Below, one piece after another: positions 55,502-64,000 of a DNA stretch of 64,000 bases. The notes under the pieces are model-generated. The model was given only the letters and a program-made list of their open reading frames with translations. It did no database searches and was not told the DNA's origin. How positions within the stretch are numbered: position 1 is the stretch's first letter; each line of letters starts with the position of its first letter. Position numbers and translations under genes: made by a program. Source of the stretch: Haloechinothrix alba (GTDB lineage Bacteria; Actinomycetota; Actinomycetes; Mycobacteriales; Pseudonocardiaceae); contig NZ_FZNW01000002.1 of NCBI RefSeq assembly GCF_900188115.1, forward strand, positions 228,348-292,347, written 5' to 3'.

Positions 55502-57391
55502 CTATTCCACGTCCTGGTCCGCCACGACGAACAGTCCTTTGTGTGGCTTGGCGTTGCCGAACGGACCGTGCGGCCAGGCATCCCGGTTGAAGTCCCAACC
55601 CGGCGAGTTCGTGGCCTCGTCGCGGAAGTTGTCGTCGACGGACAGCTCGCCGTTCTCGCCGACATCGGTCACCCAGAGCTTGTGGTCAGTGCGGTGCCCG
55701 GCCCTGGCGACAAAGTAGTCCGTCCCCGCCAGCCGGTCCGGCTGGTCGGTTTCCCGGTACTTCCCGTCCGGGCCCAGCTCGAAGTTGTCGACGGTGCCGA
55801 AGTGCGGCCCCTTTCCCGGCTGGTCCCGGTTGATCCCGGCGGCCCCGGCCAGCGTCGGGCAGTCGGCGGACTTCGGCTTGCCCTTGGGTTTGGAGTGCAG
55901 GTCGCACCTCGGGTTCTCCGCATTTACCAGCTTCGAGATGTCCAGTGAGATCATGCCACCGGGCGCGCCCGGGTCGTCGCTACCCAGCGCGCCCTTCTCG
56001 CGGCCCATGATCGTGTGGTACAGGAACTGATCATTGGCGCTCGTCTGGATCCAGCCGCCGTTGGTATCCGCGGCCTCGCTGCCGCTGCTCGGGTGGAACG
56101 CCTTGAGCGCGTCGCCGTCGTCCCATACCTTCCGCCACTGCAGTTTCTGCGCGGTGATGTCAGGCGCGTAGTAGATCGCCCCGCCCTGCATGGTCTGCGC
56201 GAACGCGCCCTTGTGCTCCGGCTGCTGGGTGACGGTGACCTCCATGAGCCCGCTGCTGTCGCGGTGCCGGGGGTCCTCCGGGTCCTCCTGCGGATCATCG
56301 GGAAGACGCTGGACGGACGTGACCTTCGGGTGGTTACGATCGGAGATGTCCCAGATCCGCACCGTCGACCGGAACAGGTACGGCGAGGGCGGGTCGATCG
56401 GATCGAGGATGAGAGTCCTCGGTTCCACGAAGTCACCGGTGACCATCGTGTCCAGGTCCTCACGCACCTGGATGCCGTGCGGGTTCGCGCAGGTCGCCTT
56501 GTCCACCTGCGGGATATTCTTGCATTGTTCCGGGTCCCCGCCCTGCGAGGTCGCCGCCGGGGACTCCGAAAGCACATTGCCGTTCTCGTCGAAGCGCACG
56601 ACCTCGCCGGGGCTGCCGGCATAACCGTTCCCGGTGCGTACCGAACCGTCGGAGTAGCGGTGCGGGCCGGGCAGCACCGGGCCGCCCATATAGGTGGCGT
56701 ACGCGGTGCCGTCCTCGAGCACCGAGTACGCATCCGGAACAGACCCGCCAGGCGTGTCGACAGGCGTGCTCACGCCCTTGAGCTTGATCTCCGGCAGGTC
56801 GGACACGTCGAAGGCGTAGGTCATCGAGTTGAACAGTCCGCCTGCGAAGACGGTGTCGCCCTTACTCCACGTGTACTGCATGTGATGTGGTTCGTTCGAC
56901 ACGAGCGGGCCGACCGTGGCCGTGTTGACGAGCTTGCCGTAGGACGGCGAGCCCTCGGTCACGTCGATGACCGCGAGGAAGTCCGGTCCGACCGAGGCGT
57001 TCTTGACCTTGTTCACCGGATCCAGCAGCGAATCGGGCAGCGTCTCGGCGTCGTGCACGGCGGTGTCGGCGGCGTTCTCGTCGCCGGCCCACACCAACAG
57101 ATACTCCTGCGGTTTGCCGTCCGTGCCCTGCTGGGCGTACTCGCTTACCACGTGGTTGGTGACAGTGAAGGCTTGGTCGGTAAGCTGGCCGTTACCCTGC
57201 ACACGGCTCGTCGAAACCAAAACCTCCCCGTACGCATCGGTGTCCTTGACAAGGACCTCTCCGTCCGCCGGGGTGGGGACGACGGGCACGTTCGCGTCCG
57301 CGTCGGGGTGGGTCACCAGCAGGCTCGCGCTCGCGAGCAGGGCGGCGGCGAGCATCACCGCCGGTGTCAGGCGTCGCCTGGTGGCCGGCAT
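55502..57391 (-). CDS. secreted SBP56/methanethiol-oxidase-like protein
   Basis: This is a predicted exported protein of 629 residues. The ATG at 57391 has GGAGGG nine bases upstream and opens a signal peptide (ATRRRLTPAVMLAAALLASA, cleavage near DADA at about 32). The body resembles the seven-bladed propeller of selenium-binding protein 56/methanethiol oxidase. PDFLAVIDVTEGSPSYGKLV followed by NEPHHMQYTW aligns with the PDYLATVDVDP...ELHH region of that family, and NPHGIQVREDLDTMVTG with its HNxx...MxxT segment. The CSSC motif of typical SBP56 proteins is not present. His-rich positions could bind metal. It lies directly downstream of the molybdenum hydroxylase pair on the same strand, after a strong terminator-like hairpin. 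Confidence 0.65.
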   Translation of the reverse strand: MPATRRRLTPAVMLAAALLASASLLVTHPDADANVPVVPTPADGEVLVKDTDAYGEVLVSTSRVQGNGQLTDQAFTVTNHVVSEYAQQGTDGKPQEYLLVWAGDENAADTAVHDAETLPDSLLDPVNKVKNASVGPDFLAVIDVTEGSPSYGKLVNTATVGPLVSNEPHHMQYTWSKGDTVFAGGLFNSMTYAFDVSDLPEIKLKGVSTPVDTPGGSVPDAYSVLEDGTAYATYMGGPVLPGPHRYSDGSVRTGNGYAGSPGEVVRFDENGNVLSESPAATSQGGDPEQCKNIPQVDKATCANPHGIQVREDLDTMVTGDFVEPRTLILDPIDPPSPYLFRSTVRIWDISDRNHPKVTSVQRLPDDPQEDPEDPRHRDSSGLMEVTVTQQPEHKGAFAQTMQGGAIYYAPDITAQKLQWRKVWDDGDALKAFHPSSGSEAADTNGGWIQTSANDQFLYHTIMGREKGALGSDDPGAPGGMISLDISKLVNAENPRCDLHSKPKGKPKSADCPTLAGAAGINRDQPGKGPHFGTVDNFELGPDGKYRETDQPDRLAGTDYFVARAGHRTDHKLWVTDVGENGELSVDDNFRDEATNSPGWDFNRDAWPHGPFGNAKPHKGLFVVADQDVE

Positions 57392-57474
57392 GACCGAATT
57401 CCCTCCGTGTCTCGACATCGATCGGTGCGTGCGGTCACGAGGGCAACACTCGCGACCGCACGTGGGACGCACCC

Positions 57475-57520
57475 CGGCCGCGTCTCGCTGCGACCGCACA
57501 GTCGCAGCGAGACGCGGCCG
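57475..57520 (-). terminator. perfect 20-bp hairpin after hydroxylase operon
   Basis: CGGCCGCGTCTCGCTGCGAC and its exact complement surround a 6-base loop, starting about 20 bases after the small-subunit stop codon. The stem is very stable and has no T-run. It should end the hydroxylase transcript before the SBP56-like gene. Confidence 0.85.
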
Positions 57521-57538
57521 TAGGTTCGACAACCGGTA

Positions 57539-58039
57539 CTAGCCCCCCTTCTTCGTCCCCTTCATCCGCTCGGCGCCGTCCTTGATGGCTTGGCGGATAC
57601 GGTAGTACGTACCGCAACGGCAGACGTTGCGCATGTTGGTGTCGATGTCCGCGTCGGTGACGTCGCGGCCCTCCGCGTGAAGCTTCTTCACCAGGTCGAC
57701 AGCGGCCATGATCTGGCCGGGCTGGCAGTAGCCGCACTGGGCGACGTCGTGCTCGAGCCAGGCCTCCTGCATCGGGTGCAGGTCGCTGCCGACGGTGTCG
57801 GGGAGGCCCTCGATCGTCGTGATCTCGTCGTCGGGCCCGATCTTGGACACGGGCACGGAGCAGGGGTTGAACGCCCGGCCGTTGTAGTGGCTGGTGCAGG
57901 CCTTGCAGACGTTGATGCCGCAGCCGTACTTCGGACCGGTGACACCGAGCACGTCACGGAGCACCCACAGCATCCGCACGTCGTCCTCGATGTCGACCGT
58001 CACCTGACGGCCGTTGACGGTGAAACTGTGCTCAGGCAC
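57539..58039 (-). CDS. 2Fe-2S subunit of molybdenum hydroxylase (IorA-like)
   Basis: This 166-residue iron-sulfur subunit carries two 2Fe-2S clusters. The plant-ferredoxin-type cluster has YGCGINVCKAC plus a later Cys (FNPCSVP). The C-terminal helical cluster has CGYCQPGQ and CRCGTYYRIRQAI. This is the electron-transfer partner of xanthine-dehydrogenase-type enzymes, closest in layout to the two-subunit isoquinoline 1-oxidoreductase. Electrons from the Mo site in the large subunit pass through it to an unknown acceptor. It starts 24 bases after the large subunit. No FAD subunit is present, which fits the IorAB type. Confidence 0.92.
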   Translation of the reverse strand: MPEHSFTVNGRQVTVDIEDDVRMLWVLRDVLGVTGPKYGCGINVCKACTSHYNGRAFNPCSVPVSKIGPDDEITTIEGLPDTVGSDLHPMQEAWLEHDVAQCGYCQPGQIMAAVDLVKKLHAEGRDVTDADIDTNMRNVCRCGTYYRIRQAIKDGAERMKGTKKGG

Positions 58040-58063
58040 TGGATCTCCTTGCTTCGAATCGGG

Positions 58064-60601
58064 TCAGGGGTTCAGCGATGTTTCTTCGGAGGCCTTGGCC
58101 GGGGCGGGGTAGTGCTCCAGGCCGTTGGTGGGCGACTGCGGGATCGGCGGGTCGTGGGGCTTCACCTCGAACGGGATGCCCGCGTTGTGGCTGATCGGGA
58201 GGTAGTGCGGGTAGCTGCCCCTTGCCGCACCGATGGCGCACGCCACCGCTGCGCACGTGGGCGCGACGCCGACCTCGCCGAAGCCGCCGACCTCGGCCTC
58301 CGAATCTTCCGGAAGCAGGATCACCTTCACGTCCGTCGGGACGTTCCACTGGCGGGTGTAGCGGAAGTCGTCGTAGCTGCCCTCCAGGAAGGCCCCGTCC
58401 TTCAGGTGCAGGCTGTTGGTCTGCGCCAGGGAGATGCCGTCCATGATTCCGCCCTGCAGCTGCGCCTCCGCGCCCAGCGGGTTCACCAGGTGCCTGGCGA
58501 CCGTGCTCACGAAGACCACACGCAAAACCCGCGGTCCGGTGGTCCCACCCGGGATCTTCCGGTTGACCGTCTCCGGCCGGCAGTCGACCTCGACCAAGCA
58601 CGCCGCGTGCTGCTTGTACTCTTCGTGCACTCCGATGCCCTGCGCAACGCCGTCCGGCAGCGACCGGCCCCAGTTGCCGGCTTCGGCGACCTTCTCGATC
58701 ACCTCGCGGAACTTGTCGTCCTTGGCGAACTCTCGCCGGAACTCGTAGCGGTCCCGGCCCATCTCATTGGCCAGTTCGTCAACGAACAGCTCCTGAGCGG
58801 CGACCACGTTGGGGTTGTACACCTGGCGCATGGCGGTGGTGTTGAAGGTGGTGAGGTTGTGCTCCGTCCCTGGGGATTCCGTCGGCTGCCTGACCTCCAT
58901 GAGCAGCTGCTTGGTGGGGCCCATGCTGTACGGCCAGACCGCGGTCAACTCGAAGATCGCTTGCGAGACGGCCAGGCCTGAGCCTGGATTGGTAGCCAGG
59001 GGTGTGTCAGGGTTCACCGATGTATAGTACTGGGCCATCAGATCACCGAACCCGTGCCCGAAGTCGGTGAACACGCTGGTGTAGCGATTCTCGAGGGAGT
59101 GCACCACTTCGCCGTCGTGGAAGGCGCGGATCTTCGACACTTGCATCGGGCGCCCGCGTCCCTGCCGGTACTCATCGGCACGGTGCCACATCAGCCGCAC
59201 CGGCTTGCCCATCTTCTGGGACGCCTCGGCCGCGTCGAGTGGGCCATCATTGAAGAGCCTGCGGCCGAAGGAGCCGCCCGAGCCGATCACGTTGAACGTC
59301 ACCGCGGTGACCGGCAACCCCAACAGGGACGCGATTTCGCCCTGAGCCGTGATCGGAAGTTTCGCGGCCGCCCAGATCTCCGCGCTCCCTTCCTTGACGT
59401 CGGCGATCGCCGTGGCGGGTTCCAAGGGGGCGTTGTTGGTGAAGGCGAAGGTGTACTCCCTCTCGAAGGCCTTTGTCCCCGGTGTGCCGGGGATGACCCA
59501 CGGTGGGTGAGCGTCCTTCAGCTCCTTCTCGATCGAGGTGTCGGAGGTGCCTTCCACCGGCCCGCCGTTCCAGCTCACGTCCAATGCGTGGATCGCGTCG
59601 ACGCACTGACCGAACGTCCTGGCGCGCACGGCCACCCCGGTGGTAATCGTCGCCACGTCGGTCACGCCGGGCATGTTCTGGACCTCGTCAGCGTTGTTGA
59701 CCGACTTGACGGTGCCGTTGATCGTCGGCGGCCGGCACACCATGGTGGGCAAGGCGTCCGGCATGTCCATGTCCGTGGCGAACTCCTTTTGGCCCGTGAC
59801 GATGTCCATCGCATCGACGCGCCGTTGCGGCTTGCCGATGACCTTGAAATCCGACTCCGGCTTGAGTTCGGCCGATACCTTCTCGTTCTCCGTGACGGCG
59901 GCCGCCTCCGCCAGCTCCCCGAAGGACAGGGCCTGCCCGCTCGGGCGGAGGATCCTCCCGGCGTGGGCGGTCAGCTCCGACTTCGCGAGGTCCCACTTGG
60001 CTGCCGCCGCATCCAGGAGTCGGCCCTTGGCGATCGCGGCGGCCACCCGCACGGGGGTGAACTGCGAGCCGATGGCGGTCGATCCGCCGGTGAGCTGGTT
60101 CCACACCAGCTCGGGACGGGCGGGGGCATGCGTGACGTTGACCTTCTCGATCGGGATGTCCATCTCCTCGGCGATGAGCATCGCGATCGCGGTCTGGACG
60201 CCCTGGCCGACCTCGGTGCGGACCATCTCGTGCGAGACGGTGCCGTCCGAGTGGACCTGGACCGTGATCAGGTCGGACGTGGGCTTCGCCGCGTCGTATA
60301 TCGCGTCGCTGAGGTCGTAGTTGTCGGCGACCTGCGGGTTCGACGGCACCGGCTGCGCCGCGCCCGCCGTCTGTGAGCCGAGCAGGGACTCGCCGAGCTG
60401 GGCGGCCGCCACCACCGTGGGTGCGGCCAGCAGGTAACCGAGGAACCGGCGCCGGCCGGTGAGGTGCTCGCCAACGGATGCGACGAGGCCCCCAGCAAAT
60501 CCCTCGGAACCGGCAGACGTGGAATCAGTGTCCCCTGCGCCGGGCTTGCTCGGACGGTTGCCGTCACGGGCGTGACGTGCGTGCGCGGTGTGTTTGGCCA
60601 T
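58064..60601 (-). CDS. molybdopterin subunit of molybdenum hydroxylase, Tat-exported (IorB-like)
   Basis: This 845-residue large subunit of the xanthine dehydrogenase family would hydroxylate an N-heterocycle or oxidise an aldehyde at a molybdenum centre. A twin-arginine-type signal is visible (GRRRFLGYLLAAPTVVAAA, about 49-67) after an unusually long charged N-terminus, so it is probably exported folded with its cofactor. Moco-binding stretches include GSGGSFGRRLF and GGFGEVGVAP, the latter with the catalytic Glu. Length and the two-subunit operon fit IorB/aldehyde oxidoreductase types. The ATG at 60601 has GGGAGG nine bases upstream. A dedicated cofactor chaperone is not seen nearby. Confidence 0.91.
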   Translation of the reverse strand: MAKHTAHARHARDGNRPSKPGAGDTDSTSAGSEGFAGGLVASVGEHLTGRRRFLGYLLAAPTVVAAAQLGESLLGSQTAGAAQPVPSNPQVADNYDLSDAIYDAAKPTSDLITVQVHSDGTVSHEMVRTEVGQGVQTAIAMLIAEEMDIPIEKVNVTHAPARPELVWNQLTGGSTAIGSQFTPVRVAAAIAKGRLLDAAAAKWDLAKSELTAHAGRILRPSGQALSFGELAEAAAVTENEKVSAELKPESDFKVIGKPQRRVDAMDIVTGQKEFATDMDMPDALPTMVCRPPTINGTVKSVNNADEVQNMPGVTDVATITTGVAVRARTFGQCVDAIHALDVSWNGGPVEGTSDTSIEKELKDAHPPWVIPGTPGTKAFEREYTFAFTNNAPLEPATAIADVKEGSAEIWAAAKLPITAQGEIASLLGLPVTAVTFNVIGSGGSFGRRLFNDGPLDAAEASQKMGKPVRLMWHRADEYRQGRGRPMQVSKIRAFHDGEVVHSLENRYTSVFTDFGHGFGDLMAQYYTSVNPDTPLATNPGSGLAVSQAIFELTAVWPYSMGPTKQLLMEVRQPTESPGTEHNLTTFNTTAMRQVYNPNVVAAQELFVDELANEMGRDRYEFRREFAKDDKFREVIEKVAEAGNWGRSLPDGVAQGIGVHEEYKQHAACLVEVDCRPETVNRKIPGGTTGPRVLRVVFVSTVARHLVNPLGAEAQLQGGIMDGISLAQTNSLHLKDGAFLEGSYDDFRYTRQWNVPTDVKVILLPEDSEAEVGGFGEVGVAPTCAAVACAIGAARGSYPHYLPISHNAGIPFEVKPHDPPIPQSPTNGLEHYPAPAKASEETSLNP

Positions 60602-61153
60602 GAATGAAGACCTCCCTGATAGGCCTTGGAAATCCAGCGGATGAACTGTTCCTCCGCGAGGTGATGACGGCGGCTGGTCGGACGCTCACGGCGTGTCACC
60701 TGTCGAGGTCGGGGTCGGGGTCGAGGTCGGGGAGCCTGGACAGCGACCAGCCGTAGAGTCGATCCATACCTGCGTTCCTGGTCATACCTCGTTGCGTTGT
60801 GAGCTGCTCAACAGCCGACAAGCTGCCAGGTCGCGCACGTGTCCACTACCCCTGAAATGGGGTGACGTCGAACAATCACCCGTTCGTGTCTTGTGTCCCG
60901 TCAAGGAGGATTCAGTCGGATTTCCGGTGGCCCGGGCGGTGATTCGCGGCGCCGTATTCAGTCGCCACAGCCCCGCTGTGGCTCCTTCCCCCGCCTTGCC
61001 GCACATCCACCTGGACCACTGGTAAACACCCCAACCCTCCTCGCCGGGGCCCTTGAACCGCCTCGGAGTGTGCGGAAGCTTTCTTGGTTTGAGGATCCGA
61101 CGGTGGTCTTCCCTTGCTGGACCGGACACTCGAGTCGCTTGGAGAGTCTCCGT
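60602..61153. other. intergenic region upstream of hydroxylase operon
   Basis: About 550 bases between the large-subunit start and the IS3 relic. It presumably contains the hydroxylase promoter. Five tandem 6-base units (GTCGAG/GTCGGG) lie at 60702-60731. No coding frame is supported. Confidence 0.5.
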
Positions 61154-61764
61154 GTGACCGAAGGGCAACAACGAAGTAACCGGAAGTTCTCGGCCGAGCT
61201 CAAGCGGGATGGCGTGGAGTTGGTGCTGGCCGGCGGCAAGTTGGTGTGCGAATCGGCCCGTGACCTGGGTATCTGTGACTCCAGGTTGGGGGTTGGATCA
61301 GGCAAGCGCGCACCGCTCGCGGCCCGCAGGAGGGGCTGAGTACCGACGAGCGCACGCGGCTGCGGGAGCTGGTGCTGGCTGGCGCCACGCTGCGCATGGA
61401 GCGTGACCTGCGGGGCGGGCTCATGAGCCTTGTGGGTGAGGGCCTCGGCCGAGTGCCCCGCGACCGCTGCGGTGACTCCGGCACGGCCGACGGCGTCGCG
61501 GTAGCGGCACCCTGCCGCGCCGCCGGGGTGTCGATCTCGGCCTACGAGCAGTGGCGACGGAATCAGGACGCCGAGCCGAGCGCGGCGCAGCAGGCCGGCG
61601 AGGAGTTGCTCTCCGAGATCGGCAGGGTGCACGCCTCCTGCGGCGGTACCTACGGCTGCCCACGCGTGCATACCCAGCTGCGCCAGGACGGCTGGATGGT
61701 CAACCACACGCGGGTCGAGCGATACATGCCGATCGACGACATTGTCGGTGTATCCGCCCGTTAG
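61154..61764 (+). pseudogene. IS3-family transposase relic (orfA and orfB fragments)
   Basis: A GTG at 61154 opens an OrfA-like N-terminus (FSAELKRDGVELV...ARDLGI). The similarity then shifts frame (GLSTDERTRLREL, LRMERDL). An OrfB-like start follows (CRAAGVSISAYEQWRR, then GTYGCPRVHTQLRQDGW) and ends at a stop at 61764. The DDE catalytic domain is missing entirely and no terminal inverted repeats are evident. This is an inactive IS3-type remnant. Confidence 0.85.
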
Positions 61765-62027
61765 GAACCTTCATGATCAACGCAGGGGCCACGCCCGCCC
61801 CACATCACGCTCGACGTGTCGCCCACCATCACAGCACGTCACACACGACCGCTCCGGCAAAACCGGCGTCACCAGTCAAGACGCCCCGAAAAGGCAAGAT
61901 CACATCCGCCCTGCGGCTACTGCAGAAACTCGCCCGAGTCGTCGGAGCTTTCTTCGACAACCCCACCTGCACTACATCACCCGCTGAACCACGAGTGTCT
62001 AGCCGGTTCCGATCTATTCGATACTAG

Positions 62028-63107
62028 TCATTTCTGCCGAACCTCCGCCGGTGGGGCGTCCGGATTGTCCGGGCGGTACTCGTCGGCGTATTCCACGTCG
62101 GCTTTCTTAATCTGCTCGCCGAGCCAGTCGCGCCATGTCTCCAACTTGCGTTTTCTGTTCAGGTCCTTTTCGAGCTGATCCTTAACCTCGTCGAAGGAGA
62201 GTTGCTCGCTGGATTTGACCTCGACGACGTGTCCGATATTCCAGCCGTGTTGGGTCTTGACCGGGCCGAAGTACGAGCCTTTCTCGACCTGGAAGGCTGC
62301 TTCGGCGAATTTTTCCTGTAGTTGTTCGGCGGTGACTGTGCCTAGGTCACCGCCGTTGTCCTTGGTGCTTTGGTCCAGGGAGCGTTGGGCGGCCAGTGTG
62401 GCGAAGTCGGCGCCTGCCTGCGCCTCGGACAGAACATCCTGTGCTTCTTGTTTGGAGTCGACGACGATGTTGCGTAGATGTCGCTGTTCAGGAGAGACCA
62501 TCTCGCTCTTGCGTTCCTGGTAGGACGTCCGCACCTCCTCGTCGGTAACCGGCTTGACGTCGGCGGTGACCTGCTCGAACAGTTGACTGGTGGCGAGCTG
62601 TCGTTTGAGTTCGTCGAGGACGTCTGCCTCGGCGATTCCTTGGTTTTCAAGAAACTTGGTCAAGGAATCGCGATCTCCGGACGGTTGCTCATTCAGCATC
62701 TTGTCGAGTGTATCTCGCGCCTTCTTGTCCGCGATGACGATGTCTCGGCGCTGGGCGGCGACATCAAGTATGTGACTCACCGCCACCGATTTCGCAGAGT
62801 CTTTTTTGAACTGCTGTCGTTTCGACTGCTCGTCTGGTTTCTTCACGCCGTAGAGCTTTTCCAACGTCTCGACCCGTTTCCGGAACTCGTCCTCGGTAAC
62901 GACGGTGTCTCCGACGCGGAGCACGGCGTTGTCGGGGAGATCGGTCGCCCACGCGACTGCGACCTGGGTCGCGGCGCCGGCCAGTATCAGCACACTCAGC
63001 GCGAGGCTGAGTAGTCGCCCGCGTGCCGTGTTCGGCACCAGCGCCGAGCGGCGCTGGAGGTTACGCACTCCCCGGCCCAGCGTTGCTCGTATGCGTGCCA
63101 GCTTCAT
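62028..63107 (-). CDS. membrane-anchored PpiC/SurA-type peptidyl-prolyl isomerase
   Basis: This 359-residue envelope foldase has an N-terminal membrane segment (about 30-52), a SurA-like N-terminal helical domain (about 60-190, with VTEDEFRKRVETLEKLY) and a parvulin domain (about 200-305, RHLRNIVVDSKQEAQDVLSEAQ, then FGPVKTQHGWNIGHV with conserved parvulin residues). It would assist folding of secreted proteins at the outer face of the membrane. The ATG at 63107 follows GGGAG by eight bases. Its codon usage is less GC-biased than that of neighbours (many Lys and Gln codons with A/T), which may reflect transfer. The C-terminal tail is basic, then Asp/Pro-rich. Confidence 0.87.
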   Translation of the reverse strand: MKLARIRATLGRGVRNLQRRSALVPNTARGRLLSLALSVLILAGAATQVAVAWATDLPDNAVLRVGDTVVTEDEFRKRVETLEKLYGVKKPDEQSKRQQFKKDSAKSVAVSHILDVAAQRRDIVIADKKARDTLDKMLNEQPSGDRDSLTKFLENQGIAEADVLDELKRQLATSQLFEQVTADVKPVTDEEVRTSYQERKSEMVSPEQRHLRNIVVDSKQEAQDVLSEAQAGADFATLAAQRSLDQSTKDNGGDLGTVTAEQLQEKFAEAAFQVEKGSYFGPVKTQHGWNIGHVVEVKSSEQLSFDEVKDQLEKDLNRKRKLETWRDWLGEQIKKADVEYADEYRPDNPDAPPAEVRQK

Positions 63108-63522
63108 CCTGTCATCTCCCACCTGTTAATGGCGTACTCGAGAGATCGACCGTGGCGCAGCAATCGATCCGTTAGCGGCCTGACGGTGGCGTACCCATCA
63201 TATTGGCGGGGAATCGACTCCACGAGGTCGAATCAAGTCAGTGTGCAACTCGTGGACGGCTCGGCGGCGATGCGTTGACCTCCGACAATACTCGGCACGT
63301 GGCGGAGGCGCGCGGCAAGCGCAAACCGAAGACCACCACGAGTAACTGCCCGAGCCGGGAGCGTCACGGGACGACACACGTCGCTGACAGTTCCGATGCC
63401 GCCGCCCCCGTCAGGCCGTTGCGGCTCCCTGGCGGTCCGTTCGTGCTGCCCTGGTCTACTTAGGTCACCCGCCCGCACTCGGCACGCCGAACACCGACCG
63501 AGTGCGGGCCATGGCGTGTCTT
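63108..63522. other. intergenic region, no gene
   Basis: About 415 bases upstream of the PpiC-type gene with no frame showing coding bias. The right end (63520-63545) is a short AT-rich tract (TTTTAATTTATTGTATCATA), unusual in this window. Confidence 0.45.
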
Positions 63523-63829
63523 TTAATTTATTGTATCATAAACACAGGTATCACTCATGGGTAGCAGCGCCACCGACCAGGACGGTTGGTCGTCGGCGTA
63601 GCGTACGTGCTCGGCCCGGGCGATCACGTACTGCGTACCGGTGGAGCCGGGCAACTCGACGGTGGCGGCTCGGCAGCCGCCCGAGTTCACGCCCGACGTG
63701 GACTCGGGGCACGGGTTGGCTCCGGGGGTTGACACCGGTCACAGTGATCTTCGGGTTACCAACGTGCACGAGGTTGACAATCGCGGGTGACGATGCAGCC
63801 GCGCCCACAAGAATCGGTGAAGGGAGCAC
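63523..63829 (-). pseudogene. possible small gene with a frameshift in a C-run
   Basis: The frame at 63523-63735 (to GVNSGGCRAATVELPGS and WSVALLPMSDTC) has the strong third-position G/C bias of real genes. The preceding part (to 63829, KITVTGVNP) is in another frame. Removing one C from the run AACCCCCGG near 63728 joins them into one reading frame of about 100 codons. It could be a decayed gene or a sequencing indel. No family is recognised, and the proposed 5' end lies only nine bases from a plus-strand start, so the start is doubtful. Confidence 0.3.
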
Positions 63830-63837
63830 CTTCCGGT

Positions 63838-64000
63838 ATGACGTTTGCGCGACCGAAGGGTGGAGTGGCGGTGGGTCGCGTATTGCGTCCGCTGGGGCGG
63901 TGGGCGCGCCGTGTTCGTCTGCCGCGGGTGCGGGTCGGTGTGCTGTGGGGGTGGCTGCGCCGGGTGCGGGTCTCGGGTCGGGGTCTGGCCGCTGTGGCGG
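63838..64000 (+). CDS. start of unidentified Arg-rich protein (cut by window end)
   Basis: Fifty-four codons of an open frame run off the window edge. The ATG at 63838 has AGGGAG 12 bases upstream, and an in-frame ATG at 63793 is an alternative. The visible N-terminus is very basic and Trp/Leu-containing (RVLRPLGRWARRVRL, WGWLRRVRV), which could precede a membrane segment. No family can be named from this piece. Confidence 0.5.
   Translation, partial: MTFARPKGGVAVGRVLRPLGRWARRVRLPRVRVGVLWGWLRRVRVSGRGLAAVA

Overview
This is high-GC actinobacterial chromosome, most like the Pseudonocardiaceae. The evidence is strong G/C bias at third codon positions, frequent GTG starts, ATGA/GTGA coupled overlaps, an mce operon, SepX/GlpR next to the gephyrin-like Glp, a secreted polyester hydrolase of the Thermobifida/Saccharomonospora type, and a gene block that follows the order of Mycobacterium tuberculosis Rv0981-Rv0996. 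The family assignment is an inference. No rRNA or CRISPR array is present; there are two tRNA genes.

Region 1 (0.3-25.3 kb, all on the minus strand; transcription runs from high to low coordinates) is the most striking part. It starts with an SDR, then a 2307-residue PUFA-synthase-like iterative type I synthase (two FMN-barrel domains, KS, AT, ACP, KR), an AT-DH-PPTase-like partner, a free ACP, an alpha/beta hydrolase and a GT1 glycosyltransferase. A START-like/acyl-CoA ligase fusion and a secreted DUF6801-like protein follow. The block ends in a complete eight-gene mce transporter (yrbEA, yrbEB, mceA-F). I read this as a candidate locus that builds, glycosylates and activates a lipid and moves it across the envelope. 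A PucR-type regulator lies upstream after an 880-bp gap.

Region 2 (26-35 kb) holds the PucR regulator, an HTTM/DUF5819 membrane pair, a second DUF6801-like secreted protein with an acidic Gly-Thr repeat, a large NB-ARC/LuxR regulator, and a PETase/cutinase-type polyester hydrolase with an intact catalytic set.

Region 3 (35.5-41.8 kb) is a decayed mobile island ending at tRNA-Ala(CGC). It has a MobF relaxase N-terminus joined out of frame to the C-terminal half of a UvrD/HelD-like helicase, a broken EamA transporter, an Rrf2 regulator with an MFS exporter, and AraC-type regulator remnants, one of which loses its HTH domain exactly at the tRNA 3' end.

Region 4 (41.9-53 kb) is conserved core: SepX/GlpR, RimJ-like, Glp, GalU, 5-FTHF cyclo-ligase, an FmdB-type zinc-ribbon protein under a perfect CIRCE operator, an SAF protein, MoaB, HtrA/PepD, MprB-like kinase, MprA-like regulator and an orphan NarL-type regulator. 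Two copies of a long palindromic repeat sit at gene ends.

Region 5 (53.1-64 kb) has tRNA-Arg(CCT) beside an integrase relic, an acyl-CoA synthetase, a secreted SBP56-like protein, a Tat-exported two-subunit molybdenum hydroxylase, an IS3-type relic, a membrane-anchored PpiC-type isomerase, and the start of an unidentified gene.
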